Origin: Phoronis ovalis
Lineage: Eukaryota > Phoronida > Phoronidae
Length of the DNA stretch: 19,339 nt
NCBI GenBank assembly: GCA_028565635.1
Contig: JAOXYB010015910.1
Coordinates: 1 to 19,339 of the forward strand
Direction: 5' to 3'
In this document: positions 11,301 through 16,872 of the stretch, piece after piece
Position numbering within the stretch: the stretch's first letter is position 1
Layout: the number at the start of each line of letters is the position of its first letter
Notes under the pieces: generated by a model
What the model saw: only the letters and a program-made list of their open reading frames with translations
What the model was told of the DNA's origin: nothing
The model's database searches: none
Translations under genes and position numbers: made by a program

Positions 11301-14300
11301 GCAACTAACTCCCAACAATTAGTTTCTCTGCACAATACATGATATGTTAATGCTATAGCAACATCAGAGTCTACCTTCACCATGTGACATACATATATCG
11401 TGCACACAGTAGTGGAGCAACTAAGCATGCAATGTAAGAGCTTCACACTGTTCTTTGCAAAAAGAAAATACGAAAAATGAGTACTACAGATACTGCAAAG
11501 CATTTAATCTGCAGAAGCAATGTTTTTTTATTTGCTACACACGTTTATTATGAACTAGATAAAAGTAAGTACTTCAAATAAACAATTGTCTACTAGTGCA
11601 TTTTCTTCACAGCAAAGAACAATGGATTATTCATAAGTGAGTGAGGCAGCTAAGATGCAATCCCTAGCAGATTACATGTATATACAAACCTGATTTCTGA
11701 TGAGTTGGTTTTGTCTTGTTAATACCTGTCCAGACAATTAATCAATCAATTAAGATAATCGATTAATTATAAACATTTACAAATACTGTAAGACAATATC
11801 TGAGACCAAGCATAATAAAATCTTTTCACTGCAGCTCTAATTATAGCAGCACCAAAAATGAGTCCTGTTCAGAGAAGATGTTTTGGGTTAATTTGGGAGA
11901 TTTGAGAATCTACCGTAAAATCACGATCAACATTGGTAGTATGAAACAAAACAAAGAAATAAAGGAAAATAATTATGGATGAGGCAATCAGCCATTAATT
12001 GAAATTAAACATTATTTCATTTCCTGACAACTACAGACAAGTAAGTGAAAATACAGCAGACAGCAGGAATAAAACACAAACAAAATGTTATTATGGAAGT
12101 GCGTACCATATTCTTTGGCTCACTAACATTAATTAATACAACTTCCATGGATAAACAACAGAGGATAACTTCAAGCAGCTAAGAGCAGGACAATAATGGC
12201 TGATCCGGATTGTCCATTTACCCAGCATAGCTGCAGTAAACAAAAAGCCATGAAGCAAACACTTCTTGCAGAAAGCAGCAGCAAACTCGGACTCCAGTGT
12301 GTTTTTTCCAGTATATTAAAGACACTGATGTCTTCATCAGAATACTAGGTAAAACCAAGTTGAGGGCATTTAGCTGCTAGTACTTAATTAAGATGGCCAA
12401 CAGTTCTCTAAGTTGCTTCAATTAGAGTCGTGTAAACCCAATTAATTAATGTAGGCACAATCTTTACACAGGAGATAAGACTGCAGTTGGAAAGTAGAAA
12501 CCACAAAAATTGAAAATACATTGGAAATTTGATAAAACATTATTATATCACAACATTTTCAAATAGATCAACTATTTAGGAGTCCAGAATCTCCATACAG
12601 ACAGAGGATTAGAGGATTAACATTTGATTTAATGGGTGTTACAGGAAAAGTGTTCTAATTCATCAAACACTAGTACTGTCAACCCAGGAGTGGAGTGGTA
12701 AATCCATGTTGGATTAATTATCTTTTTCAGCAACATGCAGCTAGAATGTCACCTTCAGAAATCAGTTTACGTATCAATGCAGTATCCCAGGGGTAGTCCT
12801 AATGAGGCCCAATATATGATGTGTTGATCCTAACACTTTGCTAGTCGAATCTATCGTCTTTCAAAATTAACAATAACTCACCAGTATAATAAAAATTTTC
12901 TCACAGTAGTACTCTGATGGTCTTACTTTGTTAATATTAAGTGAAGAAAGAACAAATCAGATGGTAAAAAATCAGTGAAATGAAGTGACTTCCCCTGGGA
13001 AACGTCATTGGTCGCTTCCTATTTGTTGAGATTTTGAATTGCAGTAAAATCCCACAAATGTTGCGACATAGGAAAAAATTACATATGTTTCACTTGATAA
13101 CAAACTAAGACCATCACAGCATTGCCACTGCTTTATGAAAACTTTCGTTTTTGTTAATTCCAACAGATGAATAGGAAAAGTTTTAGGACCAATACATCAG
13201 ATATCGAACGTCTTTGGATGACAATATATTACATGAAATCAATATAGAACGGCTGATCTTCTTGACTACTTTGACAGCTATACATTGGGATAAGAACGAT
13301 GTAAGAATCACAGGAAAATATAGCTAATTTGCAACATGGCTGCCTTTACAGAGCTACCATTCACTAGTAAGAACAAAACATAAAATTAAACAGGAAGCAA
13401 GTTCGATCAAAAAAAACTTGTGAAGCAAATAGTATTGAGTATAAAACAGACAATGAAACAAACGAAGAGTTGGAACTCACAGTAATCACAGATAATCCAT
13501 GTAGTCAAATCTGCCAGTCTTTACATCACAATAATTGATTCTGGTAATGTCAATCATACTAAGAGGCAGGCCACCAAAAATAACAACACACAAAATGTGC
13601 GAGCAAAACACGTTTTAAAACTTTTTAAGCTCCTTTACTACAAGCAGGTCCGATTCCTTAATTTTAAAATGCCAGCATGCAATTAGTTTCTTAAAAGTCC
13701 TTAACCAACATTTATATTGGCGTACAACTACACCTTAACTAATTAAAATTCTTGCATAAAATAAAGAATGGCACGAAGCAAATTTAATCAAAAATCTGTT
13801 TGACAATAGTTTCAGATATTTTTATACTGGAAAACTTCAAATAGGGCAGTTAAGGATGCGTCGTCCTGATTTTCCACATAATTTTTAAACAGCCATATGA
13901 ACCTTAACGCAGTTGATGCGGAAATTCTTACAGCACTTCTGTAAAGGTGTCATGACATCAATGATATGAATGGTACTAAAATATTTGTATTAAATATTTC
14001 GATTCGTGCCCGGAAGTTATCACAGGATATAAATGTTCTTATTATTACTGTCAAGTCACTCAATGATATATCCCAAAATACTTACAGGCTGCTGCACTTT
14101 CGTCTGAGCCATCAGCGCAATTATTGTGACCATCACAGACCTTAGCCATGGGTATACAACCACTACCGCATTGGAATGGATTTTGCCCACAAGTTGCAGC
14201 TACAAAAATACACCTACTATTTTATTTACAACAGAAACATTCAGAGTAAATGAGAAAATGTGTATGTTAGTCAATGACTTGTATTAGCTGACACTTTTAC

Positions 14301-16872
14301 ACAGCTTTACACAATAACTCTTAATTTGAGCCTGTACACTATCCTAAAGTATTAAAGTCCCAAGAAAACAGCAGCTACAGATGCCTATGAAGTACACCTT
14401 TAAAACATTTTTTTCTAGGATTCAAAATCCAGTAATTATGAGACTTCAACTGAAAAGAACTCTCACAATAACTTACAACAGGACCCATTTACAGACAGCT
14501 CATCATCTCCATCTGGACAAAAAGGATCACCATCACACTTCCAGTTCTTTGATATACATTTCCTGCCTGGGATATAATCCGACTGACATTCAAACAGATC
14601 TGATGTACACTCCTCTGCAAAAGGTAACAGATGTAACAGTAACATTGGTTAAGATTACTTAAGATAATGTGAGATCCCAAATGGGGAAAAATGAATCTAT
14701 AGGGGCATGGGAGGCATTCCCCCATATAAAATGTTTAGAATAATTGGTTAATTTCTCAACAATTTGGTGTATAACTCACTATAACAACTCTCACTATCAG
14801 AGATCTAAGAATGGACTTGTAAGGTAAGTTTTTTCTTAGTTTGACAATCTGAAAACAAATTTGAACCGTCTCACCAGTGGCAATTACAACGTTTTTGGCA
14901 ATATTAGAAATACAAAACCTGGCAAACACTATCTAGGTTTGGCAGAATACAGAATTTGTTAGAAATGAGTAACCTTGTAGTTTTAATAGCATAATTTATA
15001 ATATTTTTTTAAAATAAGAGTGAAAATTAGTGAATTATGAGTTTGCTTCTGCTTAGCCTTGATAATTAAATACAAGGAATGACACATTTTATCATTTTTA
15101 TGTTATGATTAATCACAGCAAATCAGCATAGTTATACAGAAGATACAAACAAAATGATAAAGTATTGTACTGTGACAATCGTAACTCATCAGATTATAAT
15201 CTTCTACTGACTGAAGTTTTATGTTGATTATCAACTTAGGTGACAAATCTTCAAAGTAAAAAAAATGAATACATAACATATTTTTTTAAATCCATTAAAA
15301 TTCAAATGAATAACCTGTGGTAACTATCTTAACAGACACCGAATATTAAACACAAGATAAAAAGAATACATAAAACATTTTTAAATCCCTTGAAATGCAA
15401 ATGAATAAATTTAAAATCACAATGAGGTGCTGGCATGTCATGATAAGCAGAAGACGACCATACACAAGAAAATTGATTTAAATGTCATTTATCATTATTT
15501 GAGAGATTAACCTGGTTACTGCAGAAACACTTATAAAATGCAGTTTTTAATAGAGCAACATCTTTCAGAAAATACAATTTAAGCGTTTTTTTTAATTTAC
15601 ATCATTTGTATTAGGACTAACAACAGCTATTCACAGGTTGGATAAATCTAATCCTTTGTGTTTTATGAAACAGTAATATCCTTGGAAGCCTTCTACAATT
15701 TAATTCAATCTTGGGGACAATTTCGGTGCCTGTATGGTAACAGAGTGTACTGAAATTATTCATGTGTTAAAATAACCAATTTATCACCACTAATAGTAGT
15801 ACATGAAAAATTTATTACTTTCTTTTAGTGAGAACTTTAGAGCTGGGATACAACTAAAAAGTACAGGGAACAATATTTCAGTGTTGTATATAAGTATCAT
15901 TGAATTTTTTGTTGCTTTTGTAGTTGCCGTAACTTGTGATTTCCAAAAAAATTCTAAGAGCAAAACTAGCTAATAAATTAAACAAACTGAGACAAGGGCA
16001 AACTTACCCACAACTTTTAATTGTCCCAACTTTTTAGGATAGTTATTGCTGCTTTCTATTTTTACTGAGCACATATACCCCCCAGCATCTTCAAATTTTA
16101 CATCTTGAACAGTGAGTTCATATACTTTTGTATTATCACCACCATTATAAACTTTGATGTCATATTTTTTCCCATAATCTGTTTCTGGGTTATTTGAGAC
16201 AATTATATTTCCATTCTTTGAAATATCTTTTTGTATAACTGTTGGATTGAGCAAAGACCATTTTACCTGCAAAAAAGCATTAAAGAGTTGTAACATAAGC
16301 AAAACTGTCTATGAGTCTTATGCAAATATTTGACACATAACTTGTGTATATTTTTTAATTCTTCTCTTTACTTTTCTCCAATATCCAAATATTTTAAGAA
16401 AAAACAGTGATTACACTATATAAACATTAAAACAAACATTTTGAATTCTCTTGTTTCATTACTTGTACAAGCTAATATTGTTAAACACTAACAATAGGTT
16501 TACTTAGTACATAAGGGTGAGGATTTGGTAGTACATCACTCGCCTGGAAATTAAACTCTAATAAAGTTGCAAGACAAATATCGTGGAAAGTATCACATCA
16601 TGTAATGAATTCTTTGAACTTATAGTCAGTTTCAAAATCTTGTTTTTCTCATCAGTTAAATAAAAAGGAAATAGAAAAAAACCCAATGCTTGCACTATAA
16701 CAGAAATTGCTTGAACAGTTTTAGCATCTATGCATAGTAAGTCGTATTGCAATACTCACTGTGTGACTTCCCTGATTTTTAACTGTACAGTTAAATATTG
16801 CTGGATTTTGTGTGGTGCTTACTATTTTTACTTCAGTAATATTATTTATGATTTCTGGATCCAAGCTAAACG
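2141..16872 (-). CDS. LRP1-like receptor with N-terminal Ig domain (partial, 14 exons)
   Basis: This is the span of one spliced gene on the minus strand. Exons from 5' to 3' are 16872-16760, 16266-16008, 14614-14477, 14199-14086, 9372-9235, 8752-8630, 8374-8249, 6459-6320, 6001-5748, 5429-5195, 4695-4524, 4137-3988, 3661-3425 and 2312-2141. All have AG acceptors and GT donors, and phases match at every junction, giving about 789 codons without a stop. Domain order is Ig, three LDL-receptor class A, two EGF, a six-blade YWTD propeller, EGF, and the start of a second propeller. LRP-family proteins are large endocytic or signalling receptors at the cell surface; ligand binding is usually in class A clusters, and propeller-EGF units assist ligand release. 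The order class A, EGF, calcium EGF, propeller, EGF, propeller matches the N-terminus of LRP1/LRP1B. Signal peptide, later ectodomain, membrane segment and cytoplasmic tail are not in the window. Orthology to LRP1 is inferred. Confidence 0.93.
2313..3424. other. Intron between propeller-2 exons; low-complexity A-rich part
   Basis: This is a 1.1-kb intron. From about 2855 to 3115 the plus strand is rich in ggtaaaaatt-like words and A runs, with CCCCCATGGT at about 2883 and again at about 2952, suggesting a degraded tandem or foldback repeat. A run of nine C lies near 2879-2887. A 135-codon minus-strand open frame at 3214-2807 is low-complexity (Phe/Leu/Tyr-rich) and reflects the A-rich plus strand; it is not called a gene. 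Confidence 0.55.
3425..3661 (-). CDS. Exon: YWTD propeller 2, start
   Basis: The acceptor is tttttaag and the donor gtaaga; it is a phase 1-1 exon of 237 bases. It opens with [20 protein letters not shown], the first strand of an LRP propeller (F-L-L-Y...I-x-G-i-x-L-D), then [19 protein letters not shown], where YYTD is close to canonical YWTD, and GRRNLDNGD. It therefore begins a second propeller directly after EGF module 3, as in LRP1. Confidence 0.94.
3662..3987. other. Intron, nothing recognised
   Basis: This is a 326-base AT-rich intron between the EGF module 3 exon and the start of propeller 2. No exon or repeat was recognised. Confidence 0.6.
3988..4137 (-). CDS. Exon: EGF-like module 3 (after propeller 1)
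   Basis: The acceptor is ctgtgcag and the donor gtaagt; it is a phase 1-1 exon of 150 bases. It encodes [20 protein letters not shown] and [17 protein letters not shown], six cysteines in the C-x-N-G-x-C-x-x-I/L-C-v-P spacing of propeller-exit EGF modules of LRP receptors. It caps propeller 1. NNT is a possible glycosylation sequon. Confidence 0.94.
4138..4523. other. Intron, nothing recognised
   Basis: This is a 386-base intron between propeller-1 blade 6 and EGF module 3. No structured element was seen. Confidence 0.6.
4524..4695 (-). CDS. Exon: YWTD propeller 1, blade 6 and exit
   Basis: The acceptor is catgttacag and the donor gtacgt. The exon enters in phase 0 and leaves in phase 1, 172 bases. 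It encodes [17 protein letters not shown] (blade 6 with YVTN at the YWTD position), then [10 protein letters not shown] and [18 protein letters not shown]. The P-x-x-I-x-V-Y-H with R-Q-P at the end is the standard closure of an LDLR/LRP propeller before its C-terminal EGF. The next exon is the expected EGF. Confidence 0.94.
4696..5194. other. Intron with a foldback hairpin
   Basis: This is a 499-base intron in propeller 1. Apart from the hairpin at 4934-4994, nothing was recognised. Short open frames around 4794-5159 on both strands have no family features. Confidence 0.6.
4934..4994. repeat. Intronic hairpin, 21-bp arms
   Basis: The arm 4934-4954 (cttggttgtaagatg...) matches the reverse complement of 4974-4994 at 19 of 21 positions, with a 19-base loop. 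A plus-strand RNA would have one G-U pair and one A-A mismatch. The stem does not extend well on either side, so it is short for a microRNA precursor and may be the relic of a small foldback transposon. Confidence 0.7.
5195..5429 (-). CDS. Exon: YWTD propeller 1, blades 4-5
   Basis: The acceptor is tttaatttag and the donor gttagt. The exon enters in phase 2 and leaves in phase 0, 235 bases. It reads YMFITE (YWTD position of blade 4), [35 protein letters not shown] (blade 5) and [14 protein letters not shown]-x-x-x-D-G-S and P-x-G-I-x-V-D are diagnostic of LDL-receptor class B repeats. The ATG within YMFITE is internal and not a gene start. Confidence 0.95.
5430..5747. other. Intron carrying left copy of 41-bp inverted repeat
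   Basis: This is a 318-base intron between propeller exons. It carries the left member of the inverted pair at 5454-5494; the rest is AT-rich with nothing else recognised. Confidence 0.6.
5454..5494 (+). repeat. 41-bp repeat, left copy (inverted partner at 6655-6695)
   Basis: The core tactggcactattcaccaaa lies within 41 bases that match the reverse complement of 6655-6695 at 39 positions, the first 29 without a mismatch. Flanking bases on the two sides do not match, so the shared segment is sharply bounded. No direct repeat was seen around this copy. Confidence 0.9.
5748..6001 (-). CDS. Exon: YWTD propeller 1, blades 2-3
   Basis: The acceptor is taattatag and the donor gtaatt. The exon enters in phase 0 and leaves in phase 2, 254 bases. 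It continues ISEAAAEL (end of blade 2), then [18 protein letters not shown], which matches the LRP-family pattern of an acidic D-W, a G-N-x-Y and a degenerate Y-W-T-D. It ends [12 protein letters not shown], the strand preceding the next blade's YWTD position. The exon is bracketed in its flanking introns by a 41-bp inverted repeat pair (5454-5494 and 6655-6695). Confidence 0.92.
6002..6319. other. Intron, nothing recognised
   Basis: This is a 318-base intron between the first two propeller-1 exons. It is AT-rich; no repeat or exon was recognised. Confidence 0.6.
6320..6459 (-). CDS. Exon: YWTD propeller 1, start
   Basis: The acceptor is tgtttcag and the donor gtaagt. The exon enters in phase 1 and leaves in phase 0, 140 bases. 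It starts [16 protein letters not shown], the typical first strand of an LRP propeller after the EGF, and includes [13 protein letters not shown], the strand pair that leads to the second blade. The canonical YWTD is degenerate (IFTN and ICWI). Sequons NIS and NKT are visible. Position and order identify it as blades 1 and 2 in part. Confidence 0.9.
6642..6709 (-). repeat. 41-bp repeat, right copy, flanked by 13-bp direct repeats
   Basis: The 41-base copy at 6655-6695 is the inverted partner of 5454-5494. It is immediately preceded by taagaaactataa at 6642-6654 and followed, after one base, by the same 13 bases at 6697-6709. This looks like a short sequence inserted with a target-site duplication. 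Confidence 0.85.
7145..7493. mobile_element. MITE-like element with terminal inverted repeats
   Basis: The left end ggactgttcctttaaa (7145-7160) matches the reverse complement of tttaaaggaacagccc (7478-7493) at 15 of 16 positions, with looser similarity continuing inward (ATTATC, then a G run). The left end is repeated internally at 7350-7365, and the block around aaccccgtacccccgtaatc near 7315 recurs near 7432, so the interior holds two tandem copies, the second shorter by about 90 bases. There is no open frame. I could not find a clear target-site duplication. Confidence 0.7.
8249..8374 (-). CDS. Exon: EGF-like module 2 (calcium-binding type)
   Basis: The acceptor is gtcttacag and the donor gtgggt; it is a phase 1-1 exon of 126 bases. 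It begins [15 protein letters not shown], the N-x-N/D-E-C start of a calcium-binding EGF, although the first residue is Asn (from a split codon A+AT) rather than the usual Asp. The rest, [18 protein letters not shown], supplies the remaining cysteines. In LRP-family receptors such a module leads directly into a YWTD propeller, as happens here. Confidence 0.93.
8375..8629. other. Intron, nothing recognised
   Basis: This is a 255-base intron between the two EGF exons. No element was recognised. Confidence 0.6.
8630..8752 (-). CDS. Exon: EGF-like module 1
   Basis: The acceptor is tattgtag and the donor gtaagt; it is a phase 1-1 exon of 123 bases. It encodes an EGF-like module with six cysteines: [14 protein letters not shown], then [18 protein letters not shown]. 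The segment [10 protein letters not shown] resembles the first EGF of LRP1-type receptors, which also follows class A modules. NGT and NCS are possible N-glycosylation sites. It is followed by a calcium-binding type EGF only 255 bases away. Confidence 0.92.
   Translation of the reverse strand, partial: EICTVKASTALRLVVVRKVQMALCATVLRDRHIMPSMVLV
8753..9234. other. Intron largely holding a foldback element
   Basis: This is a 482-base intron between class A module 3 and EGF module 1. About a third of it is the foldback element at 8928-9093; the rest is unremarkable. Confidence 0.6.
8928..9093. mobile_element. MITE-like foldback element, ~166 bp
   Basis: The ends are 25-base inverted repeats: 8928-8952 (cgttgtcgaaaacattgtaa...) matches the reverse complement of 9069-9093 at 22 positions. 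Inside is a further hairpin, TTGCGAT...ATCGCAA, near 9013-9036. There is no coding capacity. Size and structure suit a non-autonomous DNA transposon; target-site duplication was not resolved. Confidence 0.75.
9235..9372 (-). CDS. Exon: LDL-receptor class A module 3
   Basis: The acceptor is taatttag and the donor gtaagt; it is a phase 1-1 cassette of 138 bases. It encodes [17 protein letters not shown] and [20 protein letters not shown], with six cysteines. The calcium-binding Asp before the fifth cysteine is present here, but the loop between that cysteine and the closing Asp-Glu is two residues longer than usual and the DG of the DGSDE pattern is replaced by LIYSADE. It therefore looks like a diverged module. 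It is followed after 482 bases by the first EGF exon, as class A modules are in LRP1. Confidence 0.92.
9373..14085. other. 4.7-kb intron, mostly unique AT-rich sequence
   Basis: This is the largest intron of the gene, between class A modules 2 and 3. It holds the candidate micro-exon at 11690-11725 and a weak inverted repeat at 10349-10366 / 10461-10476 (TTCTCAGG...ACACCC). Open frames at 9897-9700 and around 11503-11112 on the minus strand lack domain features. A phase-matched 30-nt open segment near 13500 was considered and not called. Confidence 0.6.
11690..11725 (-). CDS. Candidate 36-nt micro-exon (linker)
   Basis: This is a possible small exon inside the 4.7-kb intron. The minus strand reads ctggacag before it and CAG followed by gtttgt after it. 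It is 36 bases, open, phase 1-1, and would insert the linker [12 protein letters not shown] between class A modules 2 and 3 while still completing the sixth cysteine of module 2 (T plus GT). The peptide is hydrophilic and Thr/Lys-rich, as interdomain linkers often are. The donor is weak and such short open phase-matched segments arise by chance in an intron this long (a 30-nt one is seen near 13500), so it may be nothing or an alternative exon. Confidence 0.3.
14086..14199 (-). CDS. Exon: LDL-receptor class A module 2
   Basis: The acceptor is tttttgtag and the donor gtaagt; it is a phase 1-1 cassette of 114 bases. It encodes [15 protein letters not shown] followed by [15 protein letters not shown], a textbook class A module. 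Five cysteines lie in the exon; the sixth is made by the T left at the donor plus GT at the next acceptor, which supports splicing to 9372 or to the candidate micro-exon at 11725. The residue before the fifth cysteine is Asn rather than the usual calcium-binding Asp. It is separated by only 277 bases from module 1. Confidence 0.95.
14200..14476. other. Intron, nothing recognised
   Basis: This is a 277-base intron between class A modules 1 and 2. Confidence 0.6.
14477..14614 (-). CDS. Exon: LDL-receptor class A module 1
   Basis: The acceptor is ttttgcag and the donor gtaagt; the exon is a phase 1-1 cassette of 138 bases. It encodes one class A module with all six cysteines (ECTSD, FEC, RKC, WKC, FC, GSC) and the calcium-loop signature [15 protein letters not shown]. 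The aspartate expected just before the fifth cysteine is replaced by Phe, while CDG and the closing DDE are kept. The spliced phase-1 codon joining it to the Ig domain reads Glu, so the Ig G strand runs almost directly into the module. Longer open frames over this exon in other frames are shadows. Confidence 0.93.
14615..16007. other. 1.4-kb intron joining Ig domain to class A module 1
   Basis: It is AT-rich. A local direct duplication lies at 15261-15407. No additional exon was found, and phases on both sides agree (1 to 1), consistent with direct splicing of the Ig module to the first class A module. Confidence 0.6.
15261..15407. repeat. Two-copy direct repeat, ~97-bp spacing
   Basis: A segment of about 50 bases beginning near 15261 (gaatacataacat..., ending caaatgaataa near 15312) recurs near 15360-15407 with several differences. 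It is intronic and AT-rich; it looks like an old local duplication. Confidence 0.6.
16008..16266 (-). CDS. Exon: second half of Ig domain
   Basis: The acceptor is tttttgcag at 16275-16267 and the donor is gtaagt just below 16008. The exon enters in phase 0 and leaves in phase 1, 259 bases. It opens with VKWSL (the core Trp of the Ig fold) and carries FEDAGGYMC (the D-x-G-x-Y-x-C signature around the F-strand cysteine), ending in KKLGQLKVV, a typical G strand. With the previous exon it makes one complete V/I-set Ig domain of about 120 residues. The two halves together form a phase 1-1 module, the class that exon shuffling moves. It reads directly into the first class A module after a 1.4-kb intron. 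Confidence 0.9.
16267..16759. other. Phase-0 intron splitting the Ig domain
   Basis: This is a 493-base intron within the Ig domain, just before the core Trp. It is AT-rich with no element recognised. Confidence 0.6.
16760..16872 (-). CDS. Exon: first half of Ig domain
   Basis: The acceptor reads ctttacag at 16880-16873 and the donor reads gtgagt at 16759-16754. The exon enters in phase 1 and leaves in phase 0, 113 bases. It encodes residues 1-37 of the partial protein, including DPEIINNIT and [11 protein letters not shown]; the Cys is the B-strand cysteine of an Ig fold. Two N-glycosylation sequons are visible (NIT and NCT). The opening is similar in style to the first Ig domain of lachesin-type neural adhesion proteins. 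No acceptable upstream exon was found, so the protein start is missing. It could in principle end a separate Ig gene, but its phase joins the following exon cleanly. Confidence 0.85.

Noticed and set aside
9700-11503. Minus-strand open frames in the large intron as extra exons or transposon pieces
   Set aside because: There is no recognisable domain, no fitting splice phase and no transposase or reverse-transcriptase motif.
13488-13520. A 30-nt phase-matched open segment with AG/gtgagt borders near 13500
   Set aside because: Its acceptor has a poor pyrimidine tract and it would replace the sixth cysteine of class A module 2 with Tyr; most likely chance.
14381-14725. Longer open frames on both strands over class A module 1
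   Set aside because: They are other-frame shadows of exon 14477-14614; only the frame with six cysteines and CDG...DDE has the family pattern.
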